From the NCBI GenBank assembly GCA_903813345.2, contig CAIIXF020000002.1, forward strand, positions 27,597,223-27,661,222: a stretch of DNA of 64,000 bases, given 5' to 3'. The notes below the pieces were generated by a model. That model saw nothing but the letters and a program-made list of their open reading frames with translations. It was not told the origin of the DNA and searched no databases. The position numbers and the translations under genes were made by a program. This DNA is from Owenia fusiformis. Lineage: Eukaryota; Annelida; Polychaeta; Sabellida; Oweniidae. Below are positions 33,301 to 48,300 of the stretch, in pieces. Each line of letters begins with the position of its first letter. Positions within the stretch are counted from its first letter, which is position 1.

Positions 33301-36300
33301 AAATTTGGTTTGCAGATTCGGATTTCTGAGAAAATTCTTCCCTTATTTCATAGCTCATATGCTAAATTTGGAGAACTTTTTTAGTTTGACCTACTTTCCG
33401 GACGCCATATCTCAAAATTGCTAAGAGTAATAAAAAAACGGATGGCACACTCTCGATTTGTTTTTTTCTAAGCTACATGTTGAAAAAAAGATGAAGGAGT
33501 TACCACAAGTAACAACAAAGATAATTGACAGAATGTTGATTTGACCTAAATTTGACCTAGTTCTTGACCTATTGACTATTTTCCCAGAAACTAGGTTGAT
33601 GGGCTATGTTAGCCATGTAAGTAGGCCAAAGTAAGTTCTTCTAGTTGCTGAGAAAAAGTGTTCGGAAAGAAAGAAAGAAAGAATGAATAACTAGATTGGT
33701 AAATTGAACAAAGTTCAATTTAAGACTCCAGATTGATTTACTTAAGTAGCTGAGTAGGTAGCTGAGAAGTAGGTAGCTAAGTAGGTAGCCGAGTAGGTAG
33801 GTAGGGAAGTAGGAATTTTTGACTGGAAGTCAGATTGAAATTTGGTTTGCAGATTCAGATTCCTGGGAAAATTCTACCCTTATTTCATAACTTATACATT
33901 AAAGGACCTTATACACCCTCTATTGGGATCTCCCCATGGGAAAAAAATAATTCATCTGATTTTTCAAAATGAGTATTCTGCTTCAATTATTACATTTATA
34001 TGCACACTAGTATCTTGTTGACCTATATTCATCACTGTATTGATGTATAGGCCACTTATTAGGGTCATAATTCAATCATGAAGTGTAGAGGCATAGATTC
34101 CAAACCAGGAAGTATTTTTGTGTCTGTCAAAATCCATTTACATCCTACGCATCCCTGCATCTTATCCAAATTTGTTACTACATAATGAAATATAATAGTA
34201 TAATCTTTGGTTTTACAAACTTGTATGATATTTGATAAGTGTAAAAGTTGTTTTTGGAGCATTTTTCTATAGCCATTTTGTAGGGAAAAAATGATGAAAA
34301 AATGTACAATCTTTTAATTTTAAGTATGACCTGAATCGATTGCAAACTTCATATTTGCACATTTGATGAGATAAACGATTTGTGTCATATTGTGAAATTA
34401 TTAAGTTTGCAATCGATTCAGGTCATAGTGTATTTTTGGTATTTCTGTGATAATCAATGGAAACCAATGGCCTCTATTAGAATCTGCTGATATCCTCATG
34501 TTAAGTCAATGGTGCACAGCCCCATGTAAGTCAATACAACCTTACTGAACGAAATGATCCCTATCTCAGCTTATGTGTGTCCGAGCACTTTAATATTTTC
34601 CGAAGTATTATATGACATTTTATTCTTCATGTTACACCTACGAATGATTCATTTTGACCATAGGGATATTTGCCAATAATTGCACCTTGTCCTTTGGAGA
34701 TTTTTTTATTTTGACCCACTTTTAGGACGCCATATCTCAAAAGTGGGTCAAAATACTTTTTGACGGCAAAAGGCTAACACTATTAGCACACTCTTTTCTA
34801 CCTGTATACAAAATTTTGAAGCAAATAATTGAAGTGTAGTGTCAGAATCGCAAAAATAAGTAAAAACTATAAATTTGACCTAGATTTTGACCTAGGCATT
34901 TTGGTGTCCAAATTTTGAAGCAAGATAGCTTTTGAGGTCCCTTTCTTTTATAGGCTTTCATTATGTAAAGCTGTACTCAGTCTATATCTCGTATTTTACA
35001 CTTCAAAAAAATCTTTTTTCCCATTGCCATAACATGAGGCACCAAATTTAGCGATTTTTGAGCTTTCAAAACGCCATAACTTCTGAACAGGAAGTCAGAT
35101 CGAAATTGGTTTTGCAGATTCGGATTCCTGAGAAAATTTTACCCCTAATTCATAAGACATACGTTAAATTTAGCGAATTTTTATTTTGACCTACTTTTTG
35201 GACACGGTATAACTTCGTAACCAGAAGTCCGATCGAATTTTGGTTTGCAGATTCGGATTCCTGGGAAAATTCTACCCTTGATTCATATCTCATATGTTAA
35301 ATTTGGAGAACATTTTATTTTGACCTACATTTCGGACACCATATCTCAAAAGTGGGTCAAAATACTTTCTGATCATAATTGCTTATAACAATATACATTC
35401 ATCTGATTCGATAATTACTTTATTCTAGATTTCAATCATTAGTCTCAAGGCGTGCCAAGACTTTTTGTCACACTTTAAGCACGTCTTTGCACTGCGTGTG
35501 CTTAGACGTGCCTAGAGTTGGTTTCATCGCGTACCTAGACGTGTCAAAACTAGTCACGCCTAAGCACCCGGCGTGCTTAGACTTAGTTTCTAGACGTGCT
35601 TAGTCTAGAAATTCCATTTTTCACGCAGTGTAAATTATTTACCAATAACTGTCAAATTGTAGCATTATCATGAAAAATTCAGAATAGATGGACTTGTGTT
35701 TTGGGCAATACAGATGTCCATAAAGTTTCTTTACACTTTACATAGACATAGTATTGTAATTGCAAAGAGACTTGATGGACACCCTGTATATTGTAAATTT
35801 ATGTTACCTTCAACTGGTCCCTAGTCAGTGTTGTTGTTGTGAAAAGTGAATGAAAATTCATTTCTAAAGCCTCATTTTACATGACTTGAAGATACAAAGC
35901 CTATCAAAGAATATGATAGTAAGAGGCTCAATGAATTGAATGCAAATACAATAGAAAGCTGAGAAATCCTGATACGTTTAATCAGAGCTCTCTTATATAA
36001 GACTCACTTCGATCTATACAGAACTAATTTGACGACAGAGTATAAAATAAAGAAGATAATAGGATTGTCACCAATTCCTTTGTAATGTTGGCACAGTACC
36101 CACTGGCATGAATGCTTCAGGAAATTCTGTATCTCGTGACAATAAATACTCTTTATTGCCAATAAGTCACTATTATGTGTGTACGAAATATTTCACATTA
36201 TTGGCTCCTTCCGATGTTAATGATAAATTCTCAGGGGTTTAAGAAATCAAATATTGTTTTCATTAAGCCTCTTTTAGAATCGTTCGTCAAAAAGTAGACA

Positions 36301-39300
36301 AAAGTTTTCTCTGAACCGTAAGTAATGATCATACCAAAAACGAACCCCAGGGTATATAATCAACAATGGCAAAGATATTGGTGAACAAATTGAGAAATTG
36401 TTTCGATGCCATATTTTGTCACATGGATAAGTGTGAGCTAAATTAACAGTCTCATCATACCAAGGTCATTGATATATGTGTGGATCCAAATCAATACTAT
36501 AAGCACTTAATGTTTTACAAATATAAAATGCCCCTATAGGTCAGGTTTCTAATTACAATACATAATGTAAGATAAACCTCTGTTATATGTACTTAAAAGA
36601 CCCCAGAGTGAAAAACAAAGGTATTCATCAACTAATGTATTTCTACAGGAAAAATCAAATGTTTTGAGACTAGAAGAATCACATACTATAGATTATGTAT
36701 TATCAACTTGTTAAAGGATCTTATTCAGCTTTCTTTAATCTTTCGCAAGAACAGCTGATGACAAGGCATAACATGCAAAATGTCACCACCTATCGTTTGT
36801 TATAGATACTCTGAATGCCAAATGTGGGCCACTGACTGCCAGATATAATAGCTGAAACTAAAAATATGTGCCTTGAATAAATTAATGTTATCAGAAGCAT
36901 CCTCTAATCTGACCGCCAGATGCCGAACACAGTTCACAAAAAGTTAGAAACCCGAACAATATGTCACATCTAGTAGTGGTGACATAATGGCTTAACCTAA
37001 AAATGTGCCTTTAATAAATCAATATGAGAGTCCCAACCATTTGTTATATAAACAATCAAAACTCATATCACCAGTAAATTAACAATCTTAACAAGTTATT
37101 CAACAAAGCAAAAATGTACTTAATTTCTCTCATTAATGTTAGTGTTATATTCCCATTGAGTAGAGGAGAGTACCATTCTTTCTGAGCTAGATATTGTGAA
37201 TGGCACAACAAAAAGATACTTGCCATGACAAAAATAGCCTTGCATTTAGTTGTATATAGCCTTGCATTTAATTGCATATAGCATTGCATTTAGTAACATA
37301 TAGCCTTGCATTCAGTTGCATATAGCCTTGCATTTAGTTGCATATAGCCTTGCATTTAATTGCATATAGCATTGCATTTAGTAACATATAGCCTTGCATT
37401 TAGTTGCATATAGCCTTGCATTTAGTTGCATTTAACCTTGCATTTAGTTGCATATAGCCTTGCATTTAGTTGCATATAGCCTTGCATTTAGTTGCATATA
37501 GGATTGCATTTAGTAACATATAGCCTTGCATTTAGTTGCATATAGCCTTGCTTTTAGTTGCATATAGCCTTGTATTTAGTTGCATGTAGCCTTGCATTTA
37601 GTTGCATATAGCCTTGCCTTTAATTGCATATAGCATTGCATTTAGTTGCGTATAGCCTTTGTATTTAGTTGCATATAGCCTTGTATTTAGTTGCATGTAG
37701 CCTTGCATTTAGTTGCATATAGCCTTGCATTTAGTTTCATGTAGCCTTGCATTTAGTTTCATGTAGCCTTGCATTTAGTTGCATATAGCCTTGCATTTAG
37801 TTGCATCCACCACATGAGGTTTACTGCAGTTTGATAATTATTAATGAAGCGGTGAAAGAGATTGGATTATTGAATTATTTGCACATTTTAATTTTTGCAA
37901 CCTTATCCGTGAGGAGGATCGTATTATACTCATTAATGGGTTTTAATGCAATATGATATAGATCAAATCAATATCAAAGACAATTATTTATTTTATATAG
38001 TTAAATAACTCATTAGAGTAGTATAACAACTATATATACTGGTATGTCCTTTAGTGTGCAATATAGTTACTACATGTATACTGTTGTATGTTCATTTTGA
38101 CAAATTGCTCATGTCACATGGGGAAGATTAACTATTTACAGTATATATTTACCCGGATGACTTAATTAAATTCAGTTGTACACAGGAACGTCGAGAAGAC
38201 AGTTACCAGACAAAATGAGTGATCGCAAGAATGGATGAAGAATTTGAAGATTGATTTTCTTTTGAAAAAAAAAATATGCTATTATGGAGTGACATTATAA
38301 AGTTCTACAGGTACATGTATGTTTTGTGAAGTCATTTATTGGACAAAATGAGCTTTCACAATTCATCAATTGAAGCATTTGAGGATGAAGAATTTGAAGA
38401 TGGAATTTCTCTTGAATAAAAAATATGCTATTATGAAGTGACATTATAAAGTTGCACAGGTATGTTTTGTGAAGTCATTTATTAAACAAAATGAGCTTTC
38501 GCAATTCATCAATTGAAGTGTTTGAGGATGAGGAATTTGAAGATGGATTTTCTCTTGAATTGAAATATGTTATTGGAGTGACATTATTGTTCCTTGTAAT
38601 TGTCACAATTTTAGGAAATGTTTTGACAATCGTATCTTTCCTCAGAGATAGGCAATTACGTACGGTACAAAATATTTACATTTTTAATCTATCGATAGTT
38701 GACTTAGCAGTGGGAGTGGTGAGTCTACCTTTTTATGTATTCTACACGATCAACAATTATACATGGACTTTTGGACGTTTATGGTGCAAAATATGGCTGG
38801 TAATTGACTTTTTGGTTTGCGCTGAATCCTCGCTGACAATCGTTCTGATCAGCTTTGATCGTTTCATGCTTATTTCCCAGGGGGCATCATACACAGCAAA
38901 ACAAACAGTAAGAAAAGCTGTGGTCTATATCATCGGTTCCTGGATTTTGTCGTTTTTGTTATATGGACCGGCAATTATTTTTTGGGAATATTGGATCGGG
39001 CAAAGAACAACGGCTGAGAGTGACTGTAATGTTGAGTTCTTTAACAATATGGAGTATACTCTTACTACGGCCATTCTCGAGTTCTTCATTCCATTGGGGC
39101 TGACTGCATACTTTAATCTCCGAGTTTATCTGAACATCAGGGATCGTAGCAGAAAAGTAGCTTCAGCTGGTATATCATCATACCAAACACAAAGTGAGGG
39201 ACTCAAAATCGAAAGATCGAAAGATAAAGAAACTGAACCAGCTCAAACAGGAAGTGGACACAATCAGGCTATAAGTCAAGGAGGAGTACAAAATGACAAA

Positions 39301-42300
39301 CCACATGGTCTAAGGTCACATAATCAAGACATCGACCAGGAAGAAAGTCAAAATGACCAATCTCAGGAACTGAGGGAATGTCAATGTGACCCAGCTCAAT
39401 GTCAACATGTCCATGTGCAAAGTCAAAATGTAGGCCAAGACCAAGACACAGCTGAAGGACAAATACAGGATCGACTTGACATCAACTTAAGTCAGAGAGA
39501 AGGTCAACTTCACCAAGAGGAGATAGAAGGTCAACGTTCCCAGGCTTCAAGTCAACATGACCAAAGTCAAGGTCAGAGAGTGGAACAAGATGACCTTAGT
39601 GTTGGTCAGAGAGAAGATCAAAACAACTTGGACCAAATAGTAAATCAACGCTACAAAAGACAGAACAGTGGCATCCAGAGAACATATCATAATGCCACAA
39701 CTGGTGACAATGCTCCTACTAGTACTCGTACTATGAGCCTGCCACAAGGTGCGATTATCAGAAATCAAAACAAGTCGAACCAAATTGTTCTCCGCCGAGA
39801 CAGAAGGGCTGCTAGATCTTTAAGTATCCTTGTTGTCATATATTTCATGTGCTGGTGCCCATATACCATTATGACATTCATTGAGTCAGTCAGGCCCGAC
39901 ACTGTTGATAAAGACTTATATGAGGCAACAAACTTCATTTTGTGGTTCAACAGCGCGTGCAACCCATTTTTATATGCTCTCATGAGTGCTCGGTTTCGTA
40001 AGAATTTTAAACAGTTGTTGTGTCCTTGTAAACGATAAATTTATGGCAGTTTACAATTGACCATATTCACTTAGACACACAACGGAGTAGAAGCAGTGGC
40101 TGTGCCGCTGTCCTTCAGCAGGCAGTAACTCAGTAGGTTTCACAACATAGCCTATAAGCTAAATAGAAAAATAGCTAGGGGAAGGGTAATTTAATAGCCC
40201 TACTAGAACAGCCAGATTTTATCTAAAATGATTAAATCTTTCATTGTGGGTCTAAGTGTATTATTTAAGTACATGTGCAAGAGAATCCTTACAGTGAAAT
40301 ACAGGGCAACACAAAATATGCCACCCTTTAGTTTTGGAATCACTTTCTCAAATATGATATTATCTTTGAGATTTTTCTACGTAGTGTTCAATTGAGAAAA
40401 CAGTTGTGTAGATATATTGCATCTATGATTTTGAGATTTAAAGAAATCATGAGTGCATACCAAATACCATCTCGGTATGCTCTAACATGAAATCGACCAA
40501 AAACACAATTTTTCTTCAAATATGATGAAGTTCAAACTGACTTATTAGGTAATTTTAAGAAATTGTTTTTGGACAATTACATGCGAGATCATCCTGGATA
40601 GAAAATGATTTCTCTAAATCTCAAAATAATAGATGCAAAATAAGTACTGTACACCACTGTTTCCTCTATTGAACACTCTATCTACATAAATACAATCACA
40701 AAGATTACATCATATTTGAGAAATAATTCCAAAATTAGAGAGTAACATTTTGTGTCACCCTGTACTATTACTTTTAGTTAGAAATATGCTGAAGACAAAA
40801 TTGAATTGCAATATTATAATACATTGTATTATATTGTCACATTAGGCTTCTACTTAGATCATGACACAAACACAACCTAATTCGAATAATACAGGGTGAT
40901 ACAAAAATGCACATTAATTTACACAATCATGTTTGATCAAAGTGCATATAAAATCAGCTCCTGATTGAGATAATGCAAATACTATCATTCGATATAGGCC
41001 TATTTGAAACTACATGTTAAGCCTATACTAATATAGTATCCATAAAAAGGTTTGATTCTTGGAAATATTATGTACTGTAGAATATATTTAATGAAACATC
41101 TAATTCCAATTAATTACTGATATATATAGTACTATGTATAGTGTATACAGTACTTTATTCCATGATGGTGAAATTCCCTGCAATCTGATTGGTCCATGTG
41201 ACTTAAATATATCCTGTATTTACACGCACTTTCCACTTAGCATTGAATACAGAGTGAAAATGACGTCAGCGTTGTGAAATGGTCCAGTATCCCAACGCCC
41301 CAGATTTCCATCCAGGATACAGGGGCGGATCCAGGAACCAACAAGGGGGGGGGCCCAAATTTCAGGTCAGAGAAAAAACGTCCGCGCTTGCGCGGAAAAA
41401 GTTTTGGGCCCCTAAAATCCAAAAGTGGGCCCAAATTTTGAAATTTTGAGGCCCATTTTCTTCAAAATTTGGCCTGATATTAACAAATAAGGCCTTAAAA
41501 GGCCCAGTAATGACCAAAAAGGCCCACTTTTTGAGGCCTGAAGGCCTTGTTTGGCCCAAAAAATTTTTTGGGCCCAATTTTTTTTTTCTGGGCCCACCCA
41601 AGGGGGGGGGGCCCGGGCCCCTGGGCCCCCCCCCCCTAATCCGCCAGTGGGATATGACTATTACTGAAAAAATCAATTGCGATCTGTTTACACCAACGAA
41701 TGCTAATATTTGCATTTTGCTAGAAATATCTAATTTGAATATCAGGAAATGATACGGTGATCACCACAATTTATTATTTTAGGATAAAAACACTCATCTG
41801 TAATTATAAAAAAATCAGTATGAAGCATGCACATTGTTTTCATGAACTAGTAAAAATCTAATATGGCAGACGAAAGTCGAAAAAACGTTTCGTTACACTA
41901 TTCCAGCTGATGAAATTGAAGAAAAATGTTGAAGAAAATCAAACGTATCGTATAATACAATAAAAGCAAAACAACAAGGCCGAAAAGATTTTGAAGGAAT
42001 ATCGATGTAAAATATTTTTGAGGTGAGAAGGTTGATCTGTTTCTCCGGTCCCAAGCCAAGGAAATTGACTTGATTTAGGGGAGTTTTATCTGAGTATTCA
42101 TTGAATAAAAACGTTATTCAATGATTTCTCGTGAAATACAAAAATATTCTTCCCTTGAACGTCTGTATTTCACTCTGCTAGCGCATCGTGAAATACGACC
42201 TTCTCGGGAAGAATATTTTCTGTATTTCACTCGAATCATTGAATAGCTTATAGTATATAACAATGACACATTGGTCATTACAATGTAAAATATACTTAAA

Positions 42301-45300
42301 CATATACTTGTAATTAAATCTAAACTAATACCCTGGGTGCAAAATCTAGTTATAAACTACCCTTTTGTTTGTATTTGTTTTACTTTGCTTCTTAAAAGAG
42401 AGCTTCGTCTTTGTTATAACAAGACCCTGCATGCAGGGTGAACACTATGAAGACTAAGATCCCCTTTAAGAAGCGAGGTCAAACGCATTCAAAGGGTATT
42501 TAAATAATGGAAACTCGACTTAATTAAATACAAGTCAATTGTAAAAACAGCATGATGAAATGTAAAAGTGTCAGTGTGATGCATTATCTACGGAAAGTGA
42601 AAGAGGATATACCGCAGAATTTAAAATTCAATGGAGTTTTAACATGGGAGTGATATCACACACCGCGGACCAGTCAGATAGATTTCTGCACACTTTATTT
42701 ATTTAATTCACTTTGCACAACGCGCCCCCTGTAATTCATTCAGTGCGCGATTAAAAAATGGTTATGAGTGATATCGCACACCGCGGCCCAGTCAGATCGA
42801 TCTCTGCGCGGGAAATTAAAAAGTCAAACTGACCTCAAAATGGTTTACATTAGTACACAGTGTACACTGCCATCTTTCAATAAAGTGTATACTACAGACC
42901 TTCGTATACAAAATACCAGAATGATTGATGTTATACCTGTATACCATTTCTTCTGGGAGAAGGAAAGTTCCTATATGTATTCCAGGGCCGTAGCCAGGGG
43001 GCCTCACCCTCCTCCCCTTTGCCTAATATTCGTTCAAAATCATGCAGTTTTTCACCATTCTTAGCACTTTTCGCATGATTTTTTTGCCAAAACTGTCAAA
43101 AAGCTCCCCGCCTCTTGGCAAAATCTCCCCCTTGGTAAAACCACTCCCCCAGGTTAATCCAGGATACGGGTCTGTATAATTCTTAGACGAGATTGTTTAA
43201 GAACGTAAGGTAGACATAAGTGCCACCTGTTAAAAGCTAGGAGATCTTTTCTAAGTTATTAAGTCATCAATCAGCAGACTGGTAATTGTATCCCCCAGTC
43301 CCCACCCACTTCAAACTCCATACACTAACATACTATTACAATTTAAAATCAATTTTATCTGTCTTTATTTGACTGTAGAAGGTGTACATTCATCGCATTG
43401 AATTGCATTTCATTGCATTGTATTGTATTATATAGCACATCATTGTATTGTATTGTACTGCATTTTATTGTATTGCATTGTATTGTATTGCACTGCATTG
43501 TATTTTATTGCATTATATTGTGCTGTATTGCACTGTATTATATTATATTGCACTGCATTGTACTTTATTGCACTGCATTGTATTGTACTGCAGTGTACTA
43601 CATTGTATTGCGCTGCATTGTATTGTATTGTACTGCATTATAATGAATTGCACTGTACCACATTGTGTTGCACTGCACTGTATTACATTGCATTGTTTTG
43701 TATTGCACTGCAATATATTGCACTGCACCATATTGTATTGCACTGCATTGCAGTGCACTGCATTGTATTATATTGCAATGTATTGTATTGCACAGTATTG
43801 TATTGCATTGTCTTGAATTACACTGCATTTTATTACACTGCATTGTATTTTATTGCACTGTATTGTACTGCAGTGTACTGTATTGTATTGCACAGCATTG
43901 TATTGTATTGCACTGTATTGTATTGAATTGCACTGTATTGTATTTTATTGCACTGTATTGCACTACATTGTATTGCACACTATTGAACTGCGATGTATTG
44001 TCTTGCACTGCATTGTATTGCACTGTACCACATTGTATTGCACTGCACTGCAGTCTTTCGAAAAAATCAAATTCGTGGTGCCACGAATTTTTATTCGTTA
44101 TTTATTCACAGATAATCATTTTTCATTGCGCACTGAATGCCGGAATTTCTGCGCACTTTATTTTAATTAACTTTGCACAATGCGGCCCCTGTAATTCATT
44201 CAGTGCGCGATGAAATCTATCTGACTGGGCCGCGGTGTGTGATATCACTCCCATGTTAAAACTCCATTCGATTTTGAAGAATGCGCAGGTCCCCTATCGC
44301 TTTCCGTAATTATCAGCACAATATCAATTTAATTTTCTGAATGAATGATAAGTGAATTTTGCTCAATGTAAAATAACATAAGAATTTTATGAGACATCAG
44401 CTTTTTAAACATCAGGACTGCTTACATTACAAATTGTTTATGGATGTCAGAAAAGATATCTTTCTGTTGTATCATGAGTGTTTTAAGCTTGTCTGTAATT
44501 TTGGGTGTTATTAAAATATCCCTCTAAAAAATTATAAGTTCTCAAAACAGAATATTTTACTAATTGTCTCTTCTGTACACTTAGTTATATATTTTTGATA
44601 TTGTTTTTTTAGATATTGTTTTTTTTTAGATATTGTTTTGTTGAGAATGAATCCCATTGGCACATTATGATAACAACATTTAAAAAAGAAATCTTCTTTT
44701 TTATTTAAACTTCAATCAAACGCATGTTTGTGGCACGTGACCTTGCCACCCCAGGGATGTATAACTGTCACAGTAACAGGCCTGTCAACTTGGGAACACC
44801 TAACATGAGTGACTTGGAAATGTTGAACACCTCCCCTCAAAATGTGGACACCTTGGTTCAAATCTGAACACCTTGATCCAAATGTTGAACACCTTGGTTT
44901 AAATTTCATTACATCTTGCCAAATTTTGAACACCTCAAATTTTTCGCGCTCGCTACCCTCGCGTTTCAAACATCCATCAAGGGGGGGAGGTACGAAACAT
45001 TTCGGACGGAATGCTGCACATATACGTAATTCGCGTGAAAAGTCGGAACGAAATGCGTACATTTTTTCCGGCGTTCGTATTTTTGCTGTGTTGACGATCT
45101 TTTTTAGAAATTTTTCTACAGAAATATTTTTGCTTGACAATTACCAGGTAAAATGCGTATTTGCGTGACATTTTCTGTCACGCAAAAATAACTGGCGTGA
45201 CTTCAAATTCTTCAGCAAATGCGTGACAAATACGCAAATTGCTGGACAGTTGACAGGCCTGCAGTAAAACTAAAAATGTAAAAATTCAAAATGTACTTGT

Positions 45301-48300
45301 GCAAAAAATCTATAAGGTAAATACCCTTTGGGAAAAAATCTGTACAAAAACATATTCCTTGTTTAAAAAATAATGAATTAACAAAAATTTTATAAGATTG
45401 TAGTCTAATAGATGAGTGGGATTTTTCAGTGTTTATGAATGAAATTATTATGCTGAGCCAAATTAATGAATCACGAGAGTTGATTATTGTATCGGACAAT
45501 ACCATCATTGTAGGTAGCATATGACCTCGTTGGAACTTGATAATTAATTTGGAATAAACAGCATGATTACAGTGGAAACATAATTAATTTGGAACAAACA
45601 GCAGTATTGCAGATTAGTATTACAGAGTAAACGTACAAGTGATAATATGTTATGTTGTACAAAATAATATTGTATATAATATTGTATCGTAATGTCTAAA
45701 TAAATAAATAAAGTATATCAAATGCTACATAATAGTTGTCTGCCATGCCCTTGGGACTGATCGTGTTTTCAATAAGGGGCACGGGAGAAAAATTAGTCTA
45801 AAATTTGAAAAATAGCCATATTTTCCTCTGGCACTCAAACACATCAAAAAAGCACAGAAATTACCAAATACAGTAAAACTCTGTGTATCTGAACACCTGG
45901 CTAATCCAAACACCTCCCAATCTGAACACTATTTTGGTCCGTTTTTTTCCTCCCATTGACTCACATGTTAAAAATACTTAAAATGTGAACACCTCTCAAT
46001 TTGGACAGTGAACAGTCATATTTGAAAAATCAACCTATCTAATGCAAACACTTTTCATAAAAATCACATACACCTTAATTTAAGTTTTGAAAAGCCCGCA
46101 CCCGCTAATCAACTGAGGATAAAACTGTGCGAGCAAAATAATTTAATTCTGTTTAGATTAATTATTTATTTATATTTTAGAAATTGCAAGGAAGGCTCTT
46201 ATATCACTAAGAACCTCCAGCATGCGATGATAATGACATAATCTCTGAAATATGTAAGGACAAGTGTTGAAAGGAAAAGACTAAAAAGTGTTACAAAACA
46301 GAGCAAGAGCAAAAAATGCGACAAGTTATTCTAAAGAGATTATGTTTATTCAGAATTGATTGAAACACAATTATAAGACTGATAAATGAAGATGTTGATG
46401 ATGTGTAAGAACACAAAATATATATTTTACCAAAAATATGATTAGCTCATTAACTATGGGCATAGCAAAAAGGCAATGCAAAAGGACAGAATAATGATAA
46501 CTTTGAAATCATTTGAATCATCATAAGATAATACGTGTAATCATAAGTCTCAGACTTATCTAAGAAGAACATTAATAGATCCTCATTAATTAATGTCTGC
46601 CAATAATGTTTATGTTCATACCTAGGCAGTATAACAATTATAACTTACCATAAACTTAATTTATGAAATAAATGATTAAAAATAAAAAGACGTACTGGTT
46701 GACATTAAAAGAAGGAACCTTGAATAATGATGATAGTGCAGTAGAGCAGGTGATGTAGAGGATTCCAATCCAATTTATTGAGTACCCAGGTGGTACTGAA
46801 GTATTAAAAGTTTAATCTATCACTAATTAAAAATTTGTTACATCACATTCAAATGTAACACTTTCCTCAAAGAAGTGTGTCGTTTCACAATTTTTTTACC
46901 AGAAATAGTTTGAAGACATCAGAGATACAGGGTGATCACTAAGTTCTGGGAATTTATTCTTTCATTTCATTATTTTTCAACCAATCTGACCCTCATAAAA
47001 AATTTAACCTTGAAAGTCCGAATTTAAACCGTTTCCATCAATCATTGAATAATGATTGTTTCAACTACCAAGATCAAAGGAAAAACCATTGTACGATGAT
47101 AAGCAATCATTGTGCAACCATTGTGTTCAACCAAGCGAAGTCAACTCTTTTTCAACGACTGCGCAACCGTTTCTATACAATCATTGTAATCTGCAACCAT
47201 TGTAAACTGCAACCATTTCACATTGAAATGTAAATGGTTGCAATATGTTTTGTTCAATGATTACATAGTTCAACCCCTGCAACCATCCTGAATTAGTATC
47301 GTTCCAAAAAATTATCATTTTACCTGAATTAAAATTATCTTTAATTTTAACTTATTTTAATAAGTTTGGTTTATGGATAACGAAATAAACCACGCCTGCT
47401 TAACCTTATATAGAGTTGGGCGTGACTTGTTTGACATGTTGTGGTTGCACACGGATGCACACGTATTATTAGAGCTATATTTGTAATGTTCTTCCTTCTT
47501 TCAAATGTAACCAAGCTGAATACACGTTGGTCTACATTTGGAATTCAAGTATTATCATTAATAAATAAATAAAAGTAATCTAAATACTAGTAAAAATATG
47601 CCTAGACAAAGAAGTAGCAGACGAGTTCGTGAAGCTGGAGGCCTAGGGGAGGACCTTAATGCGCCAACGTTAAGGAAAAAGCTTACAGAACTAGGGATAA
47701 AGGTTCCTCCCACGTTCAGTAAAGCTACGTTGTTGAAACTTTACAAACAAAACAAGGACAATGGCAATGATGCTGCCGTTAATATAGTACCTGATGTAAC
47801 TGATAAACCTCGAGAAATCAATGGCGCGTCTGCATCCAATACTAATGATGGAGAGGCTGATATCACGGCATTGCCAAGCATGTCGTCCCAGAGTATTACT
47901 CAAAACCAAGGGGGATTACTGTTTGAGGCTATAAACAGTCTAAAGGACATGGTTGCATCACAGAAAACGTCAAGTTCTCGTTTATTGATATCTGATGATA
48001 ACCGACCAGTCGATAGAGAGGCATCACCTGATATGAGTCTTGGCTCGCGTGGCGTTCCAATGGAGAACATACAAAACATAGATGTTATTTCTAACAGCCT
48101 CAGGAGATCAATCATAGAAGGTAAGACGATCAACATTGCTTGTCTCCTAGTCACAAACTATGAGGAGCAAAAAACACCAAGTCTTGTATCAAATCGCGAT
48201 GGCACAATTCAACTAAAAACAATTACCAACGTGAATGATCCTAAGCTGAAGAAGTTCCTGACAGCCAGCGAGTTTGCTACGGCATTTGGCAGATATAATC

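Noticed and set aside
37229-37806. Possible CRISPR-like array (regular 22-bp repeat)
   Set aside because: The units are contiguous without unique spacers and the DNA is eukaryotic; it is a minisatellite.
40890-40925. ATACAGGGTGATACAAAAATG as the start of another mariner-type MITE
   Set aside because: No matching inverted end was found nearby; it may be a lone terminus. Similar lone ends at 46925 and 61377 were also left out as elements.
43398-44213. Long open frames on both strands (81-182 codons)
   Set aside because: They are translations of the TTGYA microsatellite in every frame; amino-acid content is only that of the repeat.
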